The notes under the pieces were generated by a model, which worked only from the letters and a program-made list of their open reading frames with translations, was not told the DNA's origin and ran no database searches. Positions 11,750 through 60,777 of a stretch of 64,000 nucleotides of DNA are shown here, piece after piece; the first letter of the stretch is position 1; each line of letters opens with the position of its first letter. The position numbers were made by a program, and so were the translations under genes. The stretch spans positions 88,088,217 to 88,152,216 of the forward strand of contig NC_072799.1 in the NCBI RefSeq assembly GCF_028583425.1, in the 5' to 3' direction. The stretch comes from Eublepharis macularius. Its lineage: Eukaryota; Chordata; Lepidosauria; Squamata; Eublepharidae.

Positions 11750-12774
11750 CAGGGGTTCCTCAACATGGTGCCAATGGGTTCCGTGGTGCCCACTCACACC
11801 TTTCCTGGTGCCTGTAAAGTGTTTTTAGAAAGTAGGCATGGCCCAGTAGGGTGGGGCGGGGGGACGTAGCCCAGCAAGGGTTCTAACAAGCCATTGGAAA
11901 ACTGATTGGCTTTGAAGGTTTTTAAAAAATTGCTTCAGGAACAGCTGTCACCTAGGGTTGCCAGACCCGCTCAACCTCTGGGCGGGGGATAGGGGCCTGG
12001 CACCCCCCCTCACAGGCACGATGACATCACTTCAGAAGTGATGTCATCGCGCAGCCCCTGGGAACATGTCCAAGCTCCTCAGGGGCTCAAAACGGGCCCG
12101 ATCTGCGCTGAAATGGGCCCGTTTTTGAGGCGCTGCAGAGAGCAGGAGCACTTCTGCACTCCGCAGCACCTGAAAACGGGCTGATTCATGCTGAAACGGG
12201 CCCATTTTGGAGCTCTGCGGAACGCAGGAGCTCTCCTGCACGCCACAGTGCCGAAAAATGAGCCCATTTTGCCATGGATCGGGCCCGTTTTCAGGTGCTG
12301 CAGAGCGCAGGAGCACTCCCGTGTTCTGCAGCGGCCCCGATCTGGGCCAAAACAGGCCCTATCCTGGTGGCTGCTGTGCACAGGAGCGTGCTGTGCCGCG
12401 GGGGAGTCTGCAGGCAAGGTGCCTGCCCCCCCCGCCAATTAGGTAAGTGGGGGCGGGGTGGAGGAGTGGGGGTGGAGGATCCCCCGCCCCCACCGGGGGT
12501 CTGGGATCCCTACTGTCACCACAGCACAAGGATCTTTACTGTTACTATGTGTGTTCATTTTAAAAGGTGTCCAGTTAAATAGAGCTTCTGTCTGAAATGC
12601 TGAAGAGTTACTATTATAGTTATGCATAACCTCCCCCTGACATTTTGGGTTTGCTGCTTTCTGTGGCAGCCATTTTGTGATCGGCTCCTCCTCCTGAAGC
12701 AGCCATTTTATGCCTATCACCTTATGTCAGAATTCCAAAGATGCTCACAGGCTTGAAAAGGTTGGAGACCTCTG
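11750..12774. mobile_element. hAT-like non-autonomous element, host of a second insertion
   Basis: The termini are CAGGGGTTCCTCAACATGGT at the left and, read inward from the right, CAGAGGTCTCCAACCTTTTC. The flanking 8-mers CTCTAGTG (11742-11749) and CTCTAATA (12775-12782) agree at six of eight positions. No transposase is visible. The 560-bp element at 11953-12512 is inserted within it. Confidence 0.55.
11953..12512. mobile_element. hAT-type non-autonomous element with perfect 8-bp TSD, nested
   Basis: It starts TAGGGTTGCCAG and ends CTGGGATCCCTA, flanked by perfect CTGTCACC at 11945-11952 and 12513-12520. The interior is GC-rich and built of repeated AAACGGGCCC/AAATGGGCCC modules separated by CTGCAGAGCGCAGGAGCACT-like units. 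Non-coding. Confidence 0.75.
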
Positions 12775-12782
12775 CTCTAATA

Positions 12783-13984
12783 AGATGCTGCCTTTGAAAG
12801 CTCATGTCACAAGTAATGTGTATGCCGCTGGACTCAAAGTTGCTTTTATTTTGAGAAAAAGACATTTGATTGCATATTTGCTTAGAGTGATTTCTAGAAG
12901 TTTGACTGTCCCATTAATTATTGTAGTTTGGAAATTGTACTTTGGTAAGAGGCTAAGAATATAGGGAAACCACAAAAGTGTACAAGCCCCCAAGTGTTAA
13001 GAGCTTTGCTGGCTGCAGGGTTCATGTCATAAAGTACCTTGTGTGGAGTGCAATCCCAAACTGAAGAAGGGATTATTTAAAATTGTGTAGATATGGGAAA
13101 ACTTTTTTGTTTCAAATGTTCTCCTCATAAGCTGGGAGTTACATAATTCGTCTTTGTTGGTTTGAAGACTTCCTGACTATGTAGTTATTCCTGTGTGAAA
13201 ACATATTACAAAATAACTGTGTGATTATTTCTTTTGCCACAATAGGTATTAAAAGCATTCCACTGACTCTTCCATTACAAATATCTTAAATTCTTCCTGA
13301 GCTAAAGAAGACTTATTTGACCATATTGAAACCATGAATTCTGTACCGAAAATGTTTTCAGAATATTGAGCAAGCTGGAATACTGTTGGATAGGAAGGAA
13401 AAATATAGAATCTCCTGGCCATGAACTTCAATAGACAACTACCACTTGTTTTCCAGAGAATTCTCAGCATTTGGAAAACGATATGAGGGAGCGTCTTAAG
13501 AGATTCTTGAACACTGCTTCCATCTTGTGGCTGACTCAGAGAAAATCTAATTATTGCTTCCAGTTTCGTATCTTTAGACTGCTAGGGATATGAGTTTTCT
13601 GAAGTTGATGGTTTGTGATAAAATATGACAGGTTTTTAAAGTAATATAAAATAGGAAAGAAGAGCTAAGCAGGGAGGACATGTGCATCGGACACACTGTA
13701 TTTCTGATTGAGAAAGCAGAAAGGTTTTAATGACTGGATCCAAGTGCAGTGAGCTTCATGGCCAATTGAGGGTCTGAAACCATGTCTCACTGGTCCTCTG
13801 CTAAATTCGCACATCACCATTCTAGTGATTTCAGCCCCTTACCTGCTGTTCAGACACACATGTGGGAAACACTAGGGCATATGTGAATGTGCGTGATTCA
13901 GGTTTTTTTCAACGTAAAGAAAATTCACTAACCAGCCCATCTCAGCCTTCCTGTGTAACACATGTGCCGGCTCAGTCCTTATCT
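12783..13984. other. Intergenic, nothing recognised
   Basis: No coding signature and no clear repeat family. Confidence 0.5.
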
Positions 13985-14347
13985 ATAACAACAACTCAGA
14001 GTGGTTTACAAAGTGTGTTGTTATTATCCTCATGGCAACCACTCTGTCAGGTGAAATTATGCGCATATTCAACACTGCCCCACAAGTAACAACAACAACA
14101 ACAACAACCTTGTGCTTATATATTGCTCTTCGGGACAACTTAACACCACACTCAGAGTGGTTTACAAAGTGTGTTATTATTATCCCCGCAACAATCACCC
14201 TGCAAGATGAGTGGGGCTGAGAGAGCTCTGAAAGAGCTGTAACTGACCCAAGGTCACTCAGCTAGCTTCAAGCGAAAGAGTGGGGAATCAAACCTGGCTC
14301 TCCGGATTAGAGCCCTGCCACTCTTAACCACTACACCAAACTGGCTC
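13985..14347 (-). mobile_element. tRNA-derived SINE, minus, with a partial duplicate at its low end
   Basis: A full-length copy lies at 14093-14347 ((CAA)n at the low end, GCTCTTCGGGACAACTTAAC, and the tRNA-like head ending CACCAAACTGGCTC). At 13985-14089 a second partial copy repeats the ACTCAGAGTGGTTTACAAAG portion, so two copies abut. Confidence 0.75.
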
Positions 14348-15159
14348 TTATCTGCTGTATTATATTGGCGCTAAATCTCTTTTAAATTTGTAACAGATTG
14401 TGTAGACATTAATCAATGTTGGTGAACTTTTCTATTGTGGTAATAAGATATGTTTACTTATTAATTTGACATAGTGCATCTGCAGAGTTCCAACTTGACG
14501 TACTTAACTCTTACAACTGATATTATTACCCTCCTGGCCCAGATGGGGGAGAGAGGATGAGGTGACAGAATGGCAGCTTGCCTGAGACCACCTAAGGGGA
14601 TTTGTGTGAGGATAGGTTTGACGTGGGGACGGTCTCACTCACAGTTCATGCAAACTGTGCATATTTCCTTTTCCCTCCAGCAAGATAAATATTGATGTGT
14701 ACTGTTAATTTCACTGAGTTGTGTCTTCATATTTTAAAATAACAAAAAAAAATCCTCCTAAGAGAAAAACTCAGTCGGTCAATGGTTTAGACTAGGAGGA
14801 GGGACTAAATGTTGATGCTGTTTCTGGTTAAGCATTAAAACAGCTGCCTTGGAGCCTCATTTCCCCACCCCAACTCTTGAAAAGAACAGCACACATTTAC
14901 ACATGTGCGGCCAATGTGGGCACAATGGACTGAAATTCATGAAAATGGGGGAAACGATCCGTTCCAAGCTGACCTGCTTACCTGGAACAAACTAGTAAGG
15001 GAATGGAAGGAGAACTTTTTTGGTTCGCACCTTAAAGGGAGAGCCCACTCACTGAACACTGGCAGCTTTCCCCCTTGACTCCAGTTGTCTCTGTTTTCGA
15101 CATGGTTGCAGGCTGTTTGGCTTCTGTTTTTTGTCACCTTTTCTGGGACTGCACTTTTC
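14348..15159. other. Intergenic, nothing recognised
   Basis: No gene or clear repeat. ORFs here are short and lack domains. Confidence 0.45.
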
Positions 15160-15494
15160 CATTTTTTAGAATTTAAAATTATTTTATTATGCTGATGATC
15201 TTTTTTATTTCAGAACTTCAATCTTCCACTCCCATATTAATGAGCTTGATGAAATTGACAGATTTTGGTGATTTGTCTGGTTATTCAATTAATTGGACAA
15301 AATTAGGGTTGATGCCACTGGGAGACAATATATCACAGAGTGTAATTACTGAGGGACATTTTCAATGGCACAAAGATGTTATTACTTACCTTGGAGTATT
15401 GATTCCAAGAAATATTAAGTACATGTTTATGTTGAATTTTAATGTATTGATTGCTGATACATCCTTGAATTTGGACAGGTGGGCAACTTTGTAA
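15160..15494 (+). mobile_element. L1 LINE ORF2 fragment (reverse transcriptase)
   Basis: Plus-strand translation shows a YADD catalytic box near 15186-15197 (FYYADD), then LMSLMKLTDFGDLSGYSINW with TKLGLMPLG, and YLGVLIPRNIKYMFMLNFNV. This is the RT core to thumb region of L1 ORF2. Both ends are truncated; it ends at about LDRWATL. It sits just downstream of the PDGFRA poly(A) site on the opposite strand. Confidence 0.8.
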
Positions 15495-15748
15495 ATTATT
15501 CCTACCACTTCAGTCCTGTACACACTGTATACACTAACTAGAAAGATTTAATTGAACTTGATAGGACTAAGTAAGCATGCATAGAAGTTCATGGATCATG
15601 AGGTTTATATATGCCTAAGGACTATACAACATATCGGTTTTAAATAAACTGAACTGAAGCACATGCATAAGAACTAGGGGCACAAAATAAAATAACCCAC
15701 TTCAAATAAGAGAGTAAAACATCTTAATTATCTTTAAATTATATATCA

Positions 15749-15754
15749 TTTATT
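15749..15754 (-). terminator. Distal PDGFRA poly(A) signal AATAAA
   Basis: Minus-strand AATAAA preceded by TCTTTATATTTC and followed by TGATATATAATTTAAAG, the same context as the distal mammalian PDGFRA poly(A) site from memory. Cleavage is expected 10-25 nt downstream, around 15725-15740. Confidence 0.85.
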
Positions 15755-16342
15755 GAAATATAAAGATCTTAATTTACATGTTTTTAAAGACAAAAACTGG
15801 GGCATTTGCATTACATTTTGTACCTATGATCACTCATTCTAGTTTGCTGTTCTCAAACATTTCACAATACAACCTACTTGGAGACTCTTGCGTTCTTTTT
15901 TATCATTCTAAAACATAATTTCTGGACATTTAAAAGTGCAACAGCGTGCCTGTGGAGTATATCACAGTTTAAAAAAAAAACATTATAAAACAAAGGCAGT
16001 GATACAGCTTGTCATACATGTTTGGGCAGTACTCTCAAAGTCGATATAAAAATACATATATACATGTTGATGTATAACATCACCTTATCTTTTGTCCCTC
16101 ATTATATTGTAGGACTGTTTTGTACATTTGCAGGCCACATTTTAAAAAGCAGGTCAGCCCTATGAAACAGGAATGTCACGTTTCACATGTAAGAATCGAT
16201 TGTCATTATACAAATATTGAAAAGTCAGAAACTGGGTATTTCTGTTATGAAAATTGGTCCACACTGAGCCACAAAAGAGAAAACAGTACTAGCTAAGAAC
16301 ATTATTCCAAAAAAGCACTCAAATCCAGATATTGTTTCAGAC

Positions 16343-16516
16343 TAGGGCTGTTTTCACATGTTGTTAACGTCGCGTTAATGACGTGATTTCTGACATCACC
16401 CCATCATGATACCATTTTCATGGCGCTATGAGTCCGAAATCACACCATAAAGATGCTAGCATTTCATGAGTGTTGTGCAATGTTGCGCAACATTAACGAC
16501 ATGTGAAAATGGCCTA
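16343..16516. mobile_element. Short MITE in the PDGFRA 3'UTR
   Basis: Inverted termini TAGGGCTGTTTTCACATG and TAGGCCATTTTCACATG (the latter read inward from the right), followed by GTTAACG-like sequence on both sides; 174 bp. The flanking 8-mers do not match, so the insertion site has decayed. Family unknown, hAT-like ends. Confidence 0.55.
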
Positions 16517-17212
16517 GTATTTGCCAATGCTATCAGGAACCCCGGCCAAATTGTGTTTACTTCATAAAGTTGTCCAATGTGCAATCTATTGCAGCATCAA
16601 GAACAAACAATTTCATAGGATTGTAAATCTGAGAAACATTTTGGTCCATACATGGAGCTTGGCTCCCTAATAAGTAGCCCTAGTCCAGCTACTGCTAAAT
16701 GGTGTTGAGTACTACTAGCAGCAATGGGAGATGAGAGCGCATGAATGGCAATAACACCACCCTTACCATTCCCACCACCATTACAATGCTGGTGGGAATG
16801 CCCTGCAGGCATGATAACCTGGCTACACGTATCTGGGAGATACAGAATAAAAAAACTACTGCCATAACAAAACATTCAGGAAAGAAGACGAGCTTATTGT
16901 TTAGTGGCAAGTATCATTAAAATACAAAGGGCCAGTCTGCAGAACTCTAGAAGACCTGACCCATGTGCAGTAACGCATGAGGAACCCTTTCGATACAAAC
17001 ACAAATAGGTAAAGGTATGTGTTTTTTTAATGGTTGCACAACTGAAATCAAGGGCAGTTCAGGCAGAGTAGAAAGAAGTTCCCAACACTGTACAAGGCCC
17101 TTACTCAATCTGCCAAAGTAGTTGCATATAAACATATTGTATTTTGACATCAGAACCACGAGGAGTTATTTTAGCCATAGTTTTCCCTATGGAAAGAAAC
17201 CAGCCAAAAGAA

Positions 17213-17323
17213 AGTAGAAAAGAGCAAGAGTCCAGTAACGCCTACAAAACTAACAAAATTTGTGGAAGAGTGTGAGCTTTCGTGAGTCCTATGTTACACT
17301 TACAGGACTCTTGCTCTTTTCTA
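17213..17323. mobile_element. PLE terminal-region scrap in the PDGFRA 3'UTR
   Basis: It is bounded by a 20-bp inverted repeat (GTAGAAAAGAGCAAGAGTCC at the left and its reverse complement at about 17304-17323). The centre holds TGAGCTTTCGTGAGTC, the PLE 3' terminal motif. Another small inverted PLE derivative. Confidence 0.5.
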
Positions 17324-17713
17324 CATTTGAGGCTGATTTCAATGGGGAAATTAAACACAAATTTAACTACATTCCTTTAAAATTTCAATGGGCTTAGAAG
17401 GGCGCACCACTGCTTTGAATGGCATTGTCAAGCATTTTAGTTTGAAGGGATAATGTTCTAGGTTTGTGGGGTTGAAAACAAGTTCCTCTGAGCTCATCCC
17501 ACTGAAATGCCACATTGATCAGAGTGATTGCCCGTCCCTGGCCTGTATCTGGTTGCTACTCTGTACTACAATTAGTGACATCGAGGGGCTCATATTGCAC
17601 AGGAAGTCCTGCACGACTCCATGTCTATCCAGGTCAAGCTTAAATGAAGCCTTGATTCAGGTCTGGCATCTGATTTCTGTTCAAGCTCTGAGTCCAGGTT
17701 CTGTGTGTAGTAG

Positions 17714-17973
17714 CAGGGCTTTTTTTCAGTGGGAATGCGGGGGAACGGAGTTCCGGAACCTCTTGAAAATGGTCACATGGCTGGTGGCCCCGCCCCCTGA
17801 TCTCCAGACAGAGGGGAGTCGAGATTGCCCTCCGCGCCGCTGAGTGGAGTGGAGGGCAATCTCAACTCCTCTCTGTCTGGAGATCAGGGGGCGGGGCCAC
17901 CAGCCATGTGACCATTTTCTCCGAGGGCAACCCACTGAGTTCCGCCACCTCTTTTCCCAGAAAAAAAGCCCTG
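17714..17973. mobile_element. Hairpin hAT MITE in the PDGFRA 3'UTR
   Basis: It starts CAGGGCTTTTTTTCAG and ends AAAAAAAGCCCTG, with perfect 8-bp target duplication TGTAGTAG at 17706-17713 and 17974-17981. The central arms, about 80 bp each, are near-perfect reverse complements (AAAATGGTCACATGGCTGGT, CCCCGCCCCCTGATCTCCAG), so the transcript can fold into a long stem. Four relatives lie at 20255, 40882, 48358 and 59164. Confidence 0.85.
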
Positions 17974-19835
17974 TGTAGTAGTAATAGATTCTGAACATGT
18001 GACTTTCCTTACCAGTGAGCAACGGGTAGGACTGAGGAATTTGGCTTCAAGCCTCTGACACTTCTATGACGATAATGAAAATTATGGAATCTCTTTTGCG
18101 GATTACACTCTCCCAGTTACTATGCTCCGCGGGATTGATTCCAGTTAAGGAGTCCCACAGATAATGACAATGTCACAGCCTAAATCATAAAACAGCTGCC
18201 ACACAGATGCTCTATCAGAAACAGAAGAAATACAGATTAAGAAAGAGCTGGTAGAAAACTCTTTGTAATGAAACACATACAGGATTCAATGATCTTCGGG
18301 CCGTTTCACACACAACATGGCCAGGATTGTTAATGAACATAAGCTCTACAGGGAACTGCAGGTGCTCCGATCATCCTACCCAGGGCAATTGTATAATACA
18401 TGGGCGTTTTCAAACACCCTAGCTATTACATTTGCTTTATATTTTTAGATACAGGGTTTTAAAAATGTGTGAAGAGGCCCTTAAACAATTGTTTTATTCC
18501 TGATTCAAGGCCCACTAAAGAGGCTATGAAAGATTCCTGTTGTTGCCCTTGATGAGCTGACATGACAAGGACAACAGATCAAATTTCTATTCTCTTAAAA
18601 TTTGATAATGAAAGCTAGAATATCTCTTGCAAAGCGGCTACATACTTAATTGTAAATCCCAGGCTGAGAAAAGTAGCTTTTTTGGAAAGCATATTTGGCA
18701 TACCAAACCAATAAGTCACATGTAACCCAAAATAAACTTTCAGATGTGCAGTATATTTCTTGAATGATCCCAGTGGACTTGCTATTGATTTATTAGTCAT
18801 GCATCCATTGTACCATAACTGGAGAAACCTGGTGGCAAATGGGAAATTAAAAACAGAAACTACTGTTTAAAAGTTCCACTGAATCAAAAGAGGATTCTCT
18901 AGCAATATAAATCTGTCATATTAGGAAAGCCATACTACTAAGGGATGGAAAATTATGTCAGGATTCCACAGAATACTTTTCCTACAAACTAAACTAGTTT
19001 TAATTCACCAATCAAATAGAACAGTTGTTTTTTGTAAATCAGAAAATGCTTTAGTTCATTAGTAAAGTTCTTCTAAAAACTGTTTTTAATGAAGGACAAA
19101 GAGTAGTTATAAACTATACTTAGTGATACTGAGGCCAGTAGTAATAGGTAAACAGCTATTCCTCTATGGTTATTAAGAGTCACTAGGTTTACTAAACTAT
19201 TGTATAAGGTTTGGAAATGTCTGAAGTTTCCATTTATTTGCATTATCTGTGAAAGGTAAGGTGTAATCCGGTACCAATTCCTTTGAGTTTCAAAAGTGGT
19301 TTCTTGTTTGCATGTACTTCATCTCATGAGATAATTCAACAGCAGCTTGTGACGAGACTGAAGGGAAAAAATACGTAAAATCTTAAGTGGTCTTCTAGAG
19401 GAAAAAAAGTATGTTCCATACACAACACAAAATATCCTGGTAAGGACACGTATTTACACAGTTACATTGGTGACGTTTCACCATAGTGGGAATTTTATCC
19501 ATCTGAGTCGTGAATGCCCTTGAAACATAGACTGGATTGTCCATGGCTTTTTTCTTTATCCACCTAGCTATTAAAACTGCAAACAATACTGAGATGTGAC
19601 TGAAGTACTGCAAGAAGCAACGTTTGAATGCTGGTTTCCAAAGGTATTTTCCAAACCAGGATGAGATCTTTGTGCCCGTAATTAGTTCAGCCGACGTTGC
19701 GAGTCTTTACCTTCTTTTGCAAATTCTTAAAGTGGTTTTCCTTCAGCAGTCAAAAAGTCCATGAATTGTAGGCTGAGCTTCTTTTTTGTGTTTTTTTTCT
19801 CGTAGCTCCGAAGATGTCCACCATTTCCTTCAGAG

Positions 19836-58068
<38,233 letters not shown>

Positions 58069-58513
58069 TTATCTTGTTGTCTGACTATTCTTTATGTCAT
58101 GCTGTTGGTATGTGCTTGAGAGTGAACTAAATAAGCCCATTTGCTCAGCTCATTAAAAATACTGTAGCTTTTAGTTCTGAATGTACAAACTCCTCCAGTG
58201 AAACAAGGGAAGATAAGCCAGGGAAACTGAGGCACAGCTCCCATCCGCCTCTGGACTAGAATATTCTCTATATAGGGTATGCTTTTATCTTGACCTTTCT
58301 ACCAAGAGGTTCAGGGTGATGAGCTTCTGGGATGGCTAAGAGAAAGTGACTGCCCTAAGGTCACCCCGAAAGTTTCATTCAGAGCGTGGGCTGGAACTTG
58401 GGTAACTCGGGTCCGTGTCTAACTCTCTAATTACTACCACACAACACACTGCCTTATTCCAAGGCAGTTCCATTTACTTGAATAGGATTGCTCAGGAATA
58501 AATCATTTATTAT

Positions 58514-58790
58514 TTGAAAATATATACCTTAAATAATCTCAAATATTATTGTAACACTTTTAAAGGTTATGATAATTAGTTGCATTAAGATAACTGGCAG
58601 AATAAAATGCATGGTATTGTCAAGAAGTTAGCATTGTTAATAATGCTAACTTACGGGTGATAATGGGTAATAATGAGGTTTTTAAAAGATAAATATTAGA
58701 AATAATTTTGACTTCTGTGCATGTTGTTTAATTGAAAATATATACCTTAAATAGTCTTAAATATTATTCTAATACTTTTAAAAGTTATGA
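58514..58790 (+). repeat. 59-bp direct repeat, two copies 218 bp apart
   Basis: 58514-58572 and 58732-58790 share TTGAAAATATATACCTTAAA followed by TA(A/G)TCT(C/T)AAATATTATT and ACTTTTAAA(A/G)GTTATGA with about six differences. The sequence between them is A/T-rich with no known family. Confidence 0.6.
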
Positions 58791-59163
58791 TTTTTGTACT
58801 CTGTACTTGATAATCCTTATAGCACACAGCTTTGTATTTTTTTCACCTTCCTTTGTCCCTTCTTTTTTTCTGTATTCCTTTTTTAAATTTGTTTTTAATA
58901 AAAAGGATAAATTACTTGTAAGCAGCCTCCTCAATGAACTAAATGTTGTTTGGTCTAGTCTATTCCACCAGGACTTGGCAATATTTGAGTCTTCAGACCA
59001 GCGGCTTTCAAACTGTGTTCCACAGAACTACACATCAGGAATTCTCAGTCAAAATGGATGAGCTTATGTAAAAGTCAGCTTTGCTGTTGCTGCCCCTCTT
59101 CCCCTATAACCCACTGCCACATGGGAGTCTGGTCTGTGGTTCACAAGGGATTTGGGCGAGGCC

Positions 59164-59383
59164 CAGGGCTTTTTTTCAGCTGGAACGCGGTGGAACCGAG
59201 TTCCGGCACCTCTTGAAAATGGTCACATGGCCGGTGGCCCCGCCCCCTGATCTCCAGACAGAGGGGAGTGGAGATTGCCCTCCGCACTGCAGTCTCAACT
59301 CCCCTCTGTCTGGAGATCAGGGGCCGGGGCCACCAGCCATGTGACCATTTTCGCCGAGGGTGATTTAAACTTTAAAAAAACTG
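59164..59383. mobile_element. Hairpin hAT MITE, intron 12
   Basis: CAGGGCTTTTTTTCAGCTGG start; the right end has decayed to AAAAAAACTG after a TTTAAACTTT block shared with the 48358 copy. Imperfect target duplication GCGAGGCC/GCGAGGGC (59156-59163, 59384-59391). The core hairpin is intact. Confidence 0.75.
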
Positions 59384-59656
59384 GCGAGGGCTTGAAGTGT
59401 GCACTTCCAACATGCTCTAATGCACCTGGGTTCTGTACAGAGGATGTGAATCAACTCAGAAGTATAAAGTTTAGTCCATCTTGGTCCAAGACAATCCATG
59501 ACCATATTCTAAGAGCCCAGTCTTTTCTCAGTTCAGTTTATAAAGTTGAAAAAGCAAATTAGAACCACCAACATCTTAACCTGAAGGACGTTTGTCAAAG
59601 GAGGAAAAAACCTCTGAAGTTTGGTATATAAATGAGTTTCACATTAGGAATAGGTT

Positions 59657-60037
59657 TTATTGTATTTCTGAATAATGCAGTTTATAAAATAGCTGGGGTT
59701 TATGCCCATTTTTCTTTGCCCACAATTCAAAGCTAAGTGGTTTCCCATAGTATTGCCGAATCCTGCCTTCTGTTGGAAATGCAAGGTGCCAATAAGAAAC
59801 ATATGCAGATCCAGAATTAAACAGCAAAGGGATAACTCTGAGTTTTAACCTGGTACCCCATCTCTTCTCAATAGTCTTCCAAAAGTGTCTGTAGGAACTA
59901 AGTCCTGGCCTGGGAGGTGCAGAAACCATCCTAGCCGGGGCAACTGTACTCCAGATCCCAGAACAATGGCTGCAGAAAGGCATCCATACTACATGTTTAA
60001 ACGTGTGCATGACTGACTTCACCGTTCTGGTTACCAT
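59657..60037 (-). pseudogene. Unidentified 126-codon ORF, possible retrocopy
   Basis: MVTRTVKSVMHTFKHVVWMP opens the frame, which ends ...KKNGHKPQLFYKLHYSEIQ and TAA. I recognise no domain. The composition looks protein-like (for example FWKTIEKRWGTRLKLRVIPL and GRIRQYYGKPLSFELWAKKN). AATAAAA overlaps the stop codon, as in a transcript with almost no 3'UTR, but no poly(A) tract or flanking duplication follows, so a processed copy is only a guess. It lies in sense orientation inside intron 12 and could also be fortuitous. Confidence 0.3.
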
Positions 60038-60367
60038 CCAAGGAACTGTAATTCAATGGACTGTTCTTCAGCTAGCAGTCTGTAACCATAACCGAGTAGC
60101 ACCCACACTTTCCTATGCAACAATTCCAGAGTTATATGGCTGAGGACTTGAGAATTAAACTGTCTTCAGAAGACATGTATAGTAAAGTCCCACCCTTCCA
60201 GGTTTTTTTAGAACTCAAGAACTTTCTAAAAGCCCAACGCTGGATCTCATGGTTATAGAGAAGCCTGAAAGTTAACTCATAGAGTAAGTTCATGGCACTT
60301 TCTCTGGGCAGGGAAGTGGACCTTCTTCACAGCACAGGTTGCAGTCCTTCCCAAGGTTCCTGTGACA

Positions 60368-60777
60368 CAGAGTCTCTCTGCATGAGACATCTAACACAGG
60401 GACACTTAAGCGTAGGGAGACGCAATATTAGCTGGGAAGAGTAGTTTAAAAAGGCAGAGCCAAAGGCTCTCTACACCAGGGTAGTTTTAAAAGACAAAGC
60501 CAGTGGAGATCGCTCCTCAGACGGTTTGTTAATTTCACCTTCGCCTCCCAGAAGGGGGGTGAAATTGACAGAGCCTTCAAGGAGGCAAAGATGAAATTAA
60601 CAAACTTTCTAAGGAGAGATCTCCGCCAGCTCTGTCTTTTTAAACTACCCTTGAGTAAAGAGGTGAAATTGACAGTGCCTTTGGCTCTGTCTTTTGAAAC
60701 TACACTTCCCAGCTAACATGGCGTCTCCCTACACTTCAGCGACCCTGCATAAGATGTCTTGTGTTGAGAGACTCACA
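60368..60777. mobile_element. Palindromic MITE, intron 12
   Basis: AGAGTCTCTCTGCATGAGAC at the left and GTTGAGAGACTCACAG at the right, with TTAGCTGGGAAGAGTAGTTT mirrored by AAACTACACTTCCCAGCTAA. The centre duplicates AAGACAAAGCCAGTGGAGAT-type sequence. Same group as 23428 and 21590. Confidence 0.6.

Larger units (their letters stand above)
15731..19835 (-). other. PDGFRA: PDGFRA 3' untranslated region
   Basis: About 4.1 kb from the stop codon to the distal poly(A) site. The distal 400-500 bp read, on the minus strand, very like the mammalian PDGFRA 3'UTR as I remember it: a GACATAAGATAA block, ACAAGCTGTATCACTGCC, an A/T stretch with ACTGTGATA, and the terminal run ending in AATAAATGATATATAATTT. 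Between the stop and this conserved end the UTR has gained a 174-bp MITE (16343-16516), a PLE scrap (17213-17323) and a 260-bp hairpin hAT element (17714-17973), which help explain why it is longer than the roughly 2.9 kb mammalian one. Other AATAAA hexamers at 19233-19238, 18789-18794 and 18493-18498 could give shorter forms. Confidence 0.85.

Noticed and set aside
3449-14347. Functional tRNA genes at the SINE heads
   Set aside because: A/B-box-like words are present but no complete cloverleaf; they are followed by SINE bodies and tails.
15189-15494. Independent host gene of 101 codons
   Set aside because: The translation is L1 reverse transcriptase with a YADD box just upstream.
1-15730. 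Coding exons of KIT or another neighbouring gene
   Set aside because: No kinase or other domain is readable here; all recognisable protein similarity is to mobile elements.
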